Source: SZUA-365 sp034002405 (GTDB lineage: Bacteria > Bacteroidota > Ignavibacteria > SZUA-365). Taken from it: a stretch of 43,937 nt of DNA. Location of the stretch: positions 1 through 43,937 of the forward strand of contig JAVFAS010000024.1 in assembly GCA_034002405.1 (NCBI GenBank). The letters are read 5' to 3'. This document shows, one piece after another, positions 32,558 to 39,641 of this stretch. The notes beneath the pieces are model-generated. The model was not told the DNA's origin. It saw only the letters and a list, made by a program, of their open reading frames with translations, and did not search any database. A program made the translations under genes and the position numbers. How positions within the stretch are numbered: position 1 is the stretch's first letter; every line of letters starts with the position of its first letter.

Positions 32558-33022
32558 ATGGAAACGGCAGCGATTCCAAAACTTGACGATGTGTTTTTCC
32601 TCGTGCAGATCTTCTGTACGTTCGCGATGACCGGAATCGTATGGTTCGTGCAGATCGTGCATTACCCGCTCATGCGGCAGGTAGGGAAGGGACGGTTCGT
32701 GCGATACACACGGACGCACTACGTCCTCACCGTTTTCGTGGTGGGACCGCTGATGATGCTCGAAGCCGTGTCGGTGCTGTTCGGCCTGCTGTATTCCACC
32801 CCGTGGATTCGTGACGATGCCGCCTGGTTGGGCGCGGCCTTTCTCGCCGTGATTTGGATCACCACCTTCGCGGTCCACCTTCCGCAACAGCGGCGTCTCG
32901 AAAAGGAGTTCGAGGCCCGTGCCTACCGGCGCCTGCTGTTCGGCAACTGGGTGCGCTGCTATGCCTGGAGCTTCCGGTCCATCGTTCTCGTCTTCAGCAT
33001 GCTCCACGCCTTCACACGGTGA
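32558..33022 (+). CDS. Conserved four-helix membrane protein of unknown function
   Basis: A 154-residue inner-membrane protein with four hydrophobic segments. Recognisable short motifs are IVHYPLM after helix 1, GPLMMLEAVS in helix 2, VHLPQQRRLE after helix 3 and FGNWVRCYAWSFRS before helix 4, seen in a widespread uncharacterised bacterial family. It is adjacent to the renalase-like gene and probably co-transcribed. Confidence 0.7.
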   Translation: METAAIPKLDDVFFLVQIFCTFAMTGIVWFVQIVHYPLMRQVGKGRFVRYTRTHYVLTVFVVGPLMMLEAVSVLFGLLYSTPWIRDDAAWLGAAFLAVIWITTFAVHLPQQRRLEKEFEARAYRRLLFGNWVRCYAWSFRSIVLVFSMLHAFTR

Positions 33023-33096
33023 GCCCCCCCCGGCGACTCCGCTTCCTGCCATCCCGTTTCCCGCGACTCCCGCCCGATACCGACGCGCGGCTCACC

Positions 33097-33124
33097 GCCA
33101 ACAGCCAACCGCCAACAGCGCACG
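33097..33124. repeat. 7-bp tandem array, unit GCCAACN (upstream copy)
   Basis: GCCAACA, GCCAACC and GCCAACA followed by a diverged GCGCACG, directly before the promoter of the deoxyhypusine-synthase-like gene. The same unit recurs after that gene. Confidence 0.6.
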
Positions 33125-33134
33125 CGGCCCTGTC

Positions 33135-33163
33135 TTGACATTGAGCCCGGCGGGAAGTATTCT
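33135..33163 (+). promoter_or_regulatory. Promoter of the deoxyhypusine-synthase-like gene
   Basis: Perfect TTGACA (33135-33140), 17-nt spacer, TATTCT (33158-33163). The start near 33170 leaves a 30-nt leader. Confidence 0.75.
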
Positions 33164-33200
33164 ACATGAACAGGCATTTTTCACAACCACGAACGTACCC

Positions 33201-34178
33201 ATGAGCACGCATCCCATCACCGATTTCATGACGCATCATTACCGCCATTTCAATGCCGCCGCGATGATGGACGCCGCGAAGGGATATTCCCGGCTGCTGG
33301 ACGATGGGGGTGGCATGATGGTGACCCTGGCGGGCGCGATGAGTACGGCGGAGTTGGGCCTGTCGCTGGCGGAGATGATCAGGCGGGACAAGGTCCACGC
33401 CATTACCTGCACAGGTGCGAATTTGGAGGAAGATGTCTTTAATCTTGTCGCGCATGATTACTACGAGCGGGTCCCACACTACCGTGATCTCACGCCGGAA
33501 ATGGAGCAGGCGCTGCTCGACCGGCACATGAACCGTGTCACCGACACGTGTATTCCGGAAGAAGAAGCCATGCGGCGCATCGAACACAGCATTCTCGAGC
33601 TCTGGATGGAAATGGACGCGAAGGGGGAGCGACTGTTTCCCCATCAGTTCTTCTACCGGTTGCTGCTCGAGGAGCGACTGGCGCACCATTACATGATCGA
33701 TCCGAAGGACAGCTGGCTGCTCGCGGCCGCGCGGAAGAACCTGCCGATCTTTGTTCCGGGCTGGGAAGACAGTACACTCGGCAACATTTACGCCGCGCAC
33801 AATATCAACGGGGATATCAAGAACGTCCATACCGTACGCACGGGAATCGAATACATGATGGAACTCGCGGACTGGTACACCGCCTTCACCGCGAAGCGTC
33901 CCTTGGGCTTCTTCCAGATCGGCGGCGGAATCGCCGGCGATTTCCCGATCTGTGTGGTTCCGATGCTCCATCAGGATCTCGGGCGCACCACTGTGCCGCT
34001 CTGGGCCTATTTCTGCCAGATCAGTGACAGCACCACCAGTTATGGCTCGTACTCCGGCGCGGTGCCCAATGAAAAAATCACCTGGGGCAAACTGGGCGTC
34101 GACACGCCCAAGTATATCATCGAGTCCGACGCCTCCATCGTCGCGCCGCTGATGTTCGCCTCCATTCTCGGGTGGTGA
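33201..34178 (+). CDS. Deoxyhypusine-synthase-family protein
   Basis: A 325-residue NAD-dependent aminobutyltransferase-like enzyme. Motifs are VTLAGAMSTAELG, ITCTGANLEEDVFN, FVPGWEDSTLGN and, near the C-terminus, SGAVPNEKITWGKLG, where the Lys after TWG corresponds to the Schiff-base Lys of deoxyhypusine synthase. Bacteria lack the eIF5A substrate; family members here usually act on free polyamines, for example making homospermidine. Start ATG at 33201 follows its own promoter. The gene is bracketed by GCCAACN arrays. Confidence 0.85.
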   Translation: MSTHPITDFMTHHYRHFNAAAMMDAAKGYSRLLDDGGGMMVTLAGAMSTAELGLSLAEMIRRDKVHAITCTGANLEEDVFNLVAHDYYERVPHYRDLTPEMEQALLDRHMNRVTDTCIPEEEAMRRIEHSILELWMEMDAKGERLFPHQFFYRLLLEERLAHHYMIDPKDSWLLAAARKNLPIFVPGWEDSTLGNIYAAHNINGDIKNVHTVRTGIEYMMELADWYTAFTAKRPLGFFQIGGGIAGDFPICVVPMLHQDLGRTTVPLWAYFCQISDSTTSYGSYSGAVPNEKITWGKLGVDTPKYIIESDASIVAPLMFASILGW

Positions 34179-34261
34179 GCGGGAGGCAGAAGAAACACGG
34201 CAGCAGGTGGGGGAGACGTTGCCGTTCGGCCGTTGGCCGGAGCCCTGACTCCCTGCGGACC

Positions 34262-34289
34262 GCCAACCGCCAACGGCCAACAGCCAAAG
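34262..34289. repeat. 7-bp tandem array, unit GCCAACN (downstream copy)
   Basis: GCCAACC, GCCAACG, GCCAACA, GCCAAAG in register. An inverted piece, GCCGTTGGCC, lies 20 nt upstream. Confidence 0.7.
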
Positions 34290-34298
34290 TGCGGTAGC

Positions 34299-34331
34299 GA
34301 AGCCACCGCTCAGCCACCGCGAAGCCACCGC
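34299..34331. repeat. 11-bp tandem array, unit GAAGCCACCGC
   Basis: Three consecutive 11-bp units, GAAGCCACCGC, TCAGCCACCGC and GAAGCCACCGC, ending exactly at the -35 box of the kor promoter. Confidence 0.7.
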
Positions 34332-34360
34332 TTGGATCTGATCAGGATTTCGCGTACTTT
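34332..34360 (+). promoter_or_regulatory. Promoter of the kor operon
   Basis: TTGGAT (34332-34337), 17-nt spacer, TACTTT (34355-34360). Confidence 0.55.
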
Positions 34361-34557
34361 TATCCTAAATAGGTAGCGCGACATGCTCGCCATTCCTGCA
34401 CAGTGAACGCACCTTGCCTGCCATGATTCAGACGGCTGTTTTTTCGGCACACCAACCGCCCCCCCGGCATCAGACCCAACCTCCCAGCGCTCCCTCCGGA
34501 ATGCAATTTTCGATTCACATACCATGACGCAACATCGTACCAACCAGGAGTATTCGT

Positions 34558-34869
34558 ATGGCCAAAGTCCGCGGTGATGTCAGCATCGACATAGAGAAAT
34601 GCAAGGGATGCGAACTCTGTGTCGTCGCGTGTCCCCAGGACGCACTCGCGCTGTCCAGGGACATCAACAAGCAGGGCTACCACTATGCCGTTTTAGTCGA
34701 GGACGTCTGCACCGGCTGCACCAATTGTTCGCTCGTCTGTCCCGACGCGGTGATCACGGTGTACCGTGAAGACAAGAAAACCGGGCAGAAAGTCCCCGTG
34801 GCGGAAATTCGCAACGTCACCGGTGACATCAAGGTCACCGTCGGCACCGAAGAAGAAGCCGGCGCGTGA
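34558..34869 (+). CDS. korD: 2-oxoacid:ferredoxin oxidoreductase ferredoxin-type (delta) subunit
   Basis: A 103-residue protein with two 4Fe-4S motifs, CKGCELCVVACP and CTGCTNCSLVCP. It relays electrons from the catalytic subunits to ferredoxin. AGGAG lies seven nucleotides upstream of the ATG. It is the first gene of a four-subunit set and is followed by a 118-nt gap before the alpha subunit gene. Confidence 0.9.
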   Translation: MAKVRGDVSIDIEKCKGCELCVVACPQDALALSRDINKQGYHYAVLVEDVCTGCTNCSLVCPDAVITVYREDKKTGQKVPVAEIRNVTGDIKVTVGTEEEAGA

Positions 34870-34987
34870 AGCACCCCGGTGAGGGCACTTGGGGCTCGAG
34901 ACCATCGTCCTCACGCGTGTGTTCGCGATGCCCGCGTCCCGTATCGTTATTCCATTTTGAGCATATCCGATAAAAGGAGCGTATTGT

Positions 34988-36061
34988 ATGGGTGAGTTAC
35001 GACTCATGAAGGGGAACGAAGCGCTGGCGGAAGCGGCGATTCGCGCCGGGATGGACGCCTACTTCGGCTATCCCATCACCCCGCAATCTGAAGTACTCGA
35101 GTATCTGACCCGCGAGGCGTATCGTCGCACGGAGTGCACGATTCTCCAGGCCGAAAGCGAGGTTGCATCGATCAACATGGTGTATGGCGCCGCGGGCACG
35201 GGCGCACGCGTGATGACCTCGTCGTCGAGTCCGGGCATCAGCCTGATGCAGGAAGGCATTTCCTACATCGCCGGTGCGGAACTTCCGTGCCTGCTGGTGA
35301 ACGTCAATCGTGGCGGTCCCGGACTGGGCACCATTCAACCATCCCAGGGAGACTACTTCCAGTCCGTCAAGGGCGGCGGTCATGGCGATTACCGCCTGAT
35401 CGTCCTCGCGCCCGCGACGGTGCAGGAGATGGCGGATTTCGTGGAGGACGGATGGGATCTGGCGGACAAGTACCGCAACCCCGTGATGATCCTCACCGAT
35501 GGCGCGCTGGGGCAGATGATGGAGAAAGTCGAACTGCGCGAGCAGCGTGACCGCGGCGCGCGGCAAATCCCCGCCTGGGCGACCGTCGGCAAGAGCAAGG
35601 ATCGCGAGCGCAATATCATCACCTCGCTGTTCATCCAGCCCGAGGAGATGGAGCAGGTCAATCTCCGCCTTCAGGAAAAATATCGGCTCATCGAGAAAAA
35701 CGAGATCCGTGTGCAGGAAATCAATACCGAGGACGCGGATTTCATCATCGTCGCGTATGGACTCTCGGCACGCATCGGTCGCAAGGTCATGGAACTGTTG
35801 CGGAACGAAGGGATCAAGGTCGGCCTGATCCGTCCCATCACCCTGTGGCCGTATCCCTATGAAACCATTGGCAACGCGGCGCAGCATGTGAAGGGATTTC
35901 TCTCGCTGGAGATGAATGCCGGTCAGATGGTCGAAGACGTGCGCCTCGCGGTGAACGGTCGCTGTCCGGTCGGACATTACGGCCGCATGGGTGGCATCAT
36001 TCCCTCGCCGGAGGAGGTTGCCGAGGTGATCAAGGACATGTATTCGAAGATCAATCATTGA
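34988..36061 (+). CDS. korA: 2-oxoacid:ferredoxin oxidoreductase alpha subunit (KorA/VorB-like)
   Basis: A 357-residue subunit. It begins LMKGNEALAEAAIRAG, with YFGYPITPQSEVLEYL as the conserved substrate-side motif, then VYGAAGTGARVMTSSSSPGISLM. The C-terminal part (VGLIRPITLWPYP) is the domain II/III fold. The family cleaves 2-oxoacids with CoA, giving reduced ferredoxin; 2-oxoglutarate or branched-chain oxoacids are the likely substrates and cannot be separated by sequence alone. AAAGGAG precedes the start. Confidence 0.9.
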   Translation: MGELRLMKGNEALAEAAIRAGMDAYFGYPITPQSEVLEYLTREAYRRTECTILQAESEVASINMVYGAAGTGARVMTSSSSPGISLMQEGISYIAGAELPCLLVNVNRGGPGLGTIQPSQGDYFQSVKGGGHGDYRLIVLAPATVQEMADFVEDGWDLADKYRNPVMILTDGALGQMMEKVELREQRDRGARQIPAWATVGKSKDRERNIITSLFIQPEEMEQVNLRLQEKYRLIEKNEIRVQEINTEDADFIIVAYGLSARIGRKVMELLRNEGIKVGLIRPITLWPYPYETIGNAAQHVKGFLSLEMNAGQMVEDVRLAVNGRCPVGHYGRMGGIIPSPEEVAEVIKDMYSKINH

Positions 36062-36068
36062 GGCATAC

Positions 36069-36869
36069 ATGGAAAAGAGCATGCAGGAAATCGAACATCA
36101 TTACGACGAGATGAGCATCGTCTGCGAGCGTCCTGCGACCCTTCTCGACACACGCATGCACTATTGTCCGGGCTGCGGCCACGGCGTGGCGCATCGCATC
36201 GTCATGGAAGCGGTCGAGGAACTTGGCATTCAGGAACAGACGGTGGGCATCGCGCCGGTCGGCTGCTCGGTGTTTGCCTACCATTACATGAACATCGACA
36301 TGCAGGAAGCCGCGCACGGACGTGCCACGGCCGTCGCCACGGGTGTCAAGCGCTGTCACCCCGACAAGTACGTGTTCACGTATCAAGGTGATGGCGACCT
36401 TGCCGCCATCGGCACGGGTGAAACGATTCACACCGTCAATCGCGGAGAAAACATCCTGATCGTGTTCATCAACAATGCCATTTATGGCATGACGGGCGGA
36501 CAGATGGCGCCGACGACGCTGATCAACCAGAAGACATCGACGACGCCCTACGGTCGAGAACAGCAGTTCATGGGCAATCCGCTGAAGATCACCGAACTGC
36601 TCGCGCAGCTTCCCGGTGCGTTCTATGTCACGCGGCAGGCGGTCAACACCCCGCTCAACGTCCGTCGGGCGAAGAAAGCGATCCTCAACGGCTTCAAATA
36701 TCAAAAACTCAACAAGGGAACGAGCTTCGTCGAGATCGTAAGCAATTGTCCGACCAACTGGGGCATGAAGCCCGTCGAGTCGAACAAATGGCTCGAAGAA
36801 CACATGCTGCCGTTCTTCCCGCTCGGAGACATGAAAGTACCGTCAAAGGAGGATATTGAACATGCTTGA
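36069..36869 (+). CDS. korB: 2-oxoacid:ferredoxin oxidoreductase beta subunit (TPP-binding)
   Basis: A 266-residue subunit that binds thiamine diphosphate. It has HYCPGCGHG near the N-terminus (cluster ligands) and VFTYQGDGDLAAIGTGE with the GDGD...NN TPP motif completed by FINNAIYGMTGGQ. The 7-nt gap after korA and the overlap with the next gene show a tight operon. Confidence 0.93.
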   Translation: MEKSMQEIEHHYDEMSIVCERPATLLDTRMHYCPGCGHGVAHRIVMEAVEELGIQEQTVGIAPVGCSVFAYHYMNIDMQEAAHGRATAVATGVKRCHPDKYVFTYQGDGDLAAIGTGETIHTVNRGENILIVFINNAIYGMTGGQMAPTTLINQKTSTTPYGREQQFMGNPLKITELLAQLPGAFYVTRQAVNTPLNVRRAKKAILNGFKYQKLNKGTSFVEIVSNCPTNWGMKPVESNKWLEEHMLPFFPLGDMKVPSKEDIEHA

Positions 36870-37416
36870 GGAAGTCATTTTCGCCGGATTCGGCGGACAG
36901 GGGGTGCTGTCGATGGGCCAGGTCCTCGCCTATTCCGGTATGATCGAGAAACGGGAAGTGTGCTGGATGCCCTCGTACGGTCCGGAAATGCGCGGGGGCA
37001 CCGCCAACTGTATCGTCACCGTCAGTGATTCGGAAATCAGTAGTCCAATCATCGGCCGCTTCGATACCGTCGTCGCGCTCAACCAGCCGTCACTCGACAA
37101 GTTCCAGTCGGCGGTCAAACCCGGTGGCACGCTGATCTACGATAGTACAAACATCATCGATCCGCCCACGCGCACCGATATCGACGTCGTGCCCATTCCC
37201 GCTTCCGAGGAAGCGGTCAAAATGAAGAACACGAAAATCATGAATATGATCGTGCTCGGTGCGTTTCTCGAGAAGCGACATGCGGTGAAGATCGAAACAG
37301 TGCTCGAAGCCTTGCGCAAGGTGCTCCCCGAGCGGCACCACCATCTCATTCCGCTCAACGAGCAAGCCCTGCAGCGCGGAGGCGAATTGGCCAACGCCGC
37401 GGTGCCCGTGGCATAG
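36862..37416 (+). CDS. korC: 2-oxoacid:ferredoxin oxidoreductase gamma subunit
   Basis: A 184-residue subunit starting EVIFAGFGGQGVLSMGQVLA, the family's N-terminal motif, and containing SYGPEMRGGTANCIV. ATG at 36862 has AAAGGAGG upstream and overlaps the korB stop by 8 nt. A TTG six nucleotides earlier is also in frame. It completes the korDABC set. Confidence 0.93.
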   Translation: MLEEVIFAGFGGQGVLSMGQVLAYSGMIEKREVCWMPSYGPEMRGGTANCIVTVSDSEISSPIIGRFDTVVALNQPSLDKFQSAVKPGGTLIYDSTNIIDPPTRTDIDVVPIPASEEAVKMKNTKIMNMIVLGAFLEKRHAVKIETVLEALRKVLPERHHHLIPLNEQALQRGGELANAAVPVA

Positions 37417-37443
37417 AGGCGCACGCGCGCACGAGGACAATGA

Positions 37444-37473
37444 ATAAAAGCGGAGTCTTGACTCCGCTTTTAT
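37444..37473 (+). terminator. Terminator of the kor operon
   Basis: ATAAAAGCGGAGT (37444-37456) and ACTCCGCTTTTAT (37461-37473) form a 13-bp stem with loop CTTG; the stem's own T-run serves as the tail. Confidence 0.85.
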
Positions 37474-37515
37474 GTTTCCAGTGCACGTGGTCGCGCCGGG
37501 GCGCCCGGATTCGCA

Positions 37516-37544
37516 TTGACTGGCTTTCCGCGATTTGCTATTCT
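37516..37544 (+). promoter_or_regulatory. Promoter of the first DUF1573 gene
   Basis: TTGACT (37516-37521), 17-nt spacer, TATTCT (37539-37544). A 7-bp hairpin GGCGGAG-CGTA-CTCCGCC (37569-37586) lies in the leader. Confidence 0.7.
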
Positions 37545-37625
37545 GTCACGATTGCATTCAGACTCACCGGCGGAGCGTACTCCGCCACGCGCGTAACTCC
37601 CATGCATGTGAAGTGTTGTTCCCTC

Positions 37626-38372
37626 ATGCGCCGATCCAGCATTCTCCTCGTACTGCTTGTGCAGCTTGTTTCCGTCGTCTCCGCACAGGGATTGCGCGTG
37701 GATGCGGAGGAGAAGGCGTTCGCCCCCATGCGACCCCTCGAACGGCGCTCGCTCACCTTCACGCTCTTCAATGATGCGACGGACACGTTGCACCTGGGCG
37801 CGCCGCGTCCGAGCTGCGGCTGTACCGCGACCATGCTGGATCGCGACGTGCTGGCACCCGGTGACAGCGCCCATGTGTCGGTTGCGTTCCATGCCGCGCC
37901 CGGGATGAACGGGACGGTGGCGAAGTCCGTCAGCATCTACGGAATTTTCGGCACCGAGGAGCGGCGGCTTTCGGTACTGCGCGTCCGTGCGGTCATCGAG
38001 ACGGATCTCGTGTGCGAACCGCCGGTCTTGCGTTTCGAGACCGTCATCGGCGACACGGTGCGCCTGACGCTGTTGCTCCGGTCGAACAGCGAGCAAGCGG
38101 TGCGCATCGGCAGACCGAGCGCCGCGATCACGGCGTACGTCGACACGTCGGCGGGGAACACCTACCATGTCGAGCGGATACAAGCACGTCCGTTTTCCGC
38201 GGTGACCATCGAACCGGAGCACGAGGCGGTCGAACCCGGCGAAACATCGCGTCTGCTGATCACGCTTGTCCCGACGGAAAAAGGACAGATCAACGGCAGT
38301 ATTCAGATTCCCCTGCCTAACACCATGCTTCGTATTCCCGTCATTGGCGCGGTGCTTCGGCAGCGGGAATAA
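37626..38372 (+). CDS. Exported DUF1573 protein (first copy)
   Basis: A 248-residue exported protein. Signal peptide RRSSILLVLLVQLVSVVSAQ, then an Ig-like DUF1573 domain with PSCGCTATMLDRDVLAPGDSA. The family is abundant in Bacteroidota and of unknown function. The ATG at 37626 begins the signal peptide; another ATG at 37602 is possible. Earlier in-frame codons lie upstream of the promoter. It is followed by a paralogue. Confidence 0.75.
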   Translation: MRRSSILLVLLVQLVSVVSAQGLRVDAEEKAFAPMRPLERRSLTFTLFNDATDTLHLGAPRPSCGCTATMLDRDVLAPGDSAHVSVAFHAAPGMNGTVAKSVSIYGIFGTEERRLSVLRVRAVIETDLVCEPPVLRFETVIGDTVRLTLLLRSNSEQAVRIGRPSAAITAYVDTSAGNTYHVERIQARPFSAVTIEPEHEAVEPGETSRLLITLVPTEKGQINGSIQIPLPNTMLRIPVIGAVLRQRE

Positions 38373-38387
38373 CGGCGGGGACCGCGC

Positions 38388-38416
38388 TGGATAAAACAAC
38401 GGAATTTTCTTATTTT
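38388..38416 (+). promoter_or_regulatory. Promoter of the second DUF1573 gene
   Basis: TGGATA (38388-38393), 17-nt spacer, TATTTT (38411-38416). Confidence 0.45.
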
Positions 38417-38446
38417 GATACCCTGATATTACACGGAGGAATTTCG

Positions 38447-39268
38447 ATGAAATACGCAGCGACCATCGCCGCACTCGTGTTGGTATTCATGTCGATGTCC
38501 GATCTCGCGCAGGCACAGCAGGATGCCCCGGCGGTCAACCAGTGCTTTGGCATCGTGGGGACGTCGGACTATTACTTCGGCGAGATTGGCGGCACCGAGA
38601 CGGTCGAGCACACATTCGTGTTCAAGAACAACTGTTCGGAGACCGTGGAGATCGGATCCGCCCGCGCGAGCTGCGGCTGCACCGCGGCGGTGCTGAGTGA
38701 AAAGGTCATCCCGCCCGGAGGCGAAGCGCGGATCCAGGTGAAATTCACGCCGCCGCGCGGTTCCCGCGGCAAGGTGACCAAGACCGTGAGCCTGTATCTC
38801 AAGGACGAGCAGCAGCCGCACACGATCATTCGCTTTTCCGCCAAGATCAAGACGAACCTGGACATCCAGCCGCAGTACATCCATTTGCTGGGCGCGGAAG
38901 TGGGCAAGCCCATCACCGGCAAGGCCACGGTGACGAATATCACGGAGAAGGAAGTCAGCATTGAAAATATTTCCATCAATATGACGACCTATGCCGACAC
39001 GAGCGGTGACGGACGGACGATCGCGATGCCCTACAACGGCGCGACGGTTTCTCCCGCGAAGATGGTGCTCGGTCCCGGTCAGTCCGGCGACATCAATGTG
39101 ATGCTCGTGCCGGAGTATGCCGGACAAGTCAACGGCGCGATCCGACTCGTCGCGGGGAAGGATGAAGGCATCATCCAGGTCTTCGGTGTCGTGCGTGCCG
39201 GTGCCGAGCAGACGTTCCGCAGATCCGGTGCCGAGAGTGGCAAGGTTATGCTCGGTGGCGGCAAATAA
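38447..39268 (+). CDS. Exported DUF1573 protein (second copy)
   Basis: A 273-residue exported protein with signal peptide ending AQAQ. The DUF1573 motif is ASCGCTAAVLSEKVIPPGG, with KFTPPRGSRGKVTKTVSLY after it. The second half repeats an Ig-like fold. GGAGG precedes the ATG. It differs from the first copy in length and tail but has the same architecture, so the two are paralogues. Confidence 0.8.
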   Translation: MKYAATIAALVLVFMSMSDLAQAQQDAPAVNQCFGIVGTSDYYFGEIGGTETVEHTFVFKNNCSETVEIGSARASCGCTAAVLSEKVIPPGGEARIQVKFTPPRGSRGKVTKTVSLYLKDEQQPHTIIRFSAKIKTNLDIQPQYIHLLGAEVGKPITGKATVTNITEKEVSIENISINMTTYADTSGDGRTIAMPYNGATVSPAKMVLGPGQSGDINVMLVPEYAGQVNGAIRLVAGKDEGIIQVFGVVRAGAEQTFRRSGAESGKVMLGGGK

Positions 39269-39298
39269 CAGACTCAGTGTTTTTCTTCCGGAGAGATC

Positions 39299-39571
39299 AT
39301 GAAACGCGTCATCCCTGAATACACCTCGCTCGAAGACATCATCCAGGACGCCATCGACAAGGAAAAGGACGCGCATCGCTTCTACACGGAAGCGGCGGAG
39401 CAGGCGCAGACGGCCGATATCCGTGAGTTCCTCCTCGAAATGGCCGAGATGGAAAAAGGCCATGCCGAGTTACTCGCGCGCAAGCTCGAATCCGTCCGCT
39501 CCGATCAGGCAGTGTTCGACGGCATTCTCTCCAGTTTCGACGACGAGGCGGAACCCGATTCGGGCTCCTGA
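39299..39571 (+). CDS. Half-size ferritin-like (rubrerythrin-type) protein
   Basis: A 90-residue protein with two predicted helices. IDKEKDAHRFYTEAAEQA and MAEMEKGHAELLARK carry the Glu and Glu-x-x-His ligands of a rubrerythrin half-site. Classical rubrerythrins have four helices and two such pairs, so this one must dimerise to build a di-iron site, as encapsulated ferritin-like proteins do. The acidic tail (SSFDDEAEPDSGS) could be a flexible targeting segment; no encapsulin gene is in the window. Confidence 0.75.
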   Translation: MKRVIPEYTSLEDIIQDAIDKEKDAHRFYTEAAEQAQTADIREFLLEMAEMEKGHAELLARKLESVRSDQAVFDGILSSFDDEAEPDSGS

Positions 39572-39585
39572 CGCCAGTATCCAGA

Positions 39586-39624
39586 GAAAAAAACACCCCC
39601 GCATCGGAAATGATGCGGGGGTGT
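39586..39624 (-). terminator. Terminator of the OmpA-like gene
   Basis: ACACCCCCGCATC (39593-39605) and GATGCGGGGGTGT (39612-39624) form 13 bp; the A-run 39587-39593 gives a U-run on the minus strand. Confidence 0.9.
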
Positions 39625-39641
39625 TCTCGTTTCGGGACAGA

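Larger units (their letters stand above)
34179..34557. other. Intergenic region with two repeat arrays, a promoter and a long leader
   Basis: This 379-nt gap holds a GCCAACN array (34262-34289), a GAAGCCACCGC array (34299-34331), a promoter (34332-34360) and an untranslated leader of about 190 nt before the ferredoxin gene. The leader is rich in C runs (CCCCCCC near 34460) and may fold, but I see no known riboswitch. Confidence 0.6.
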
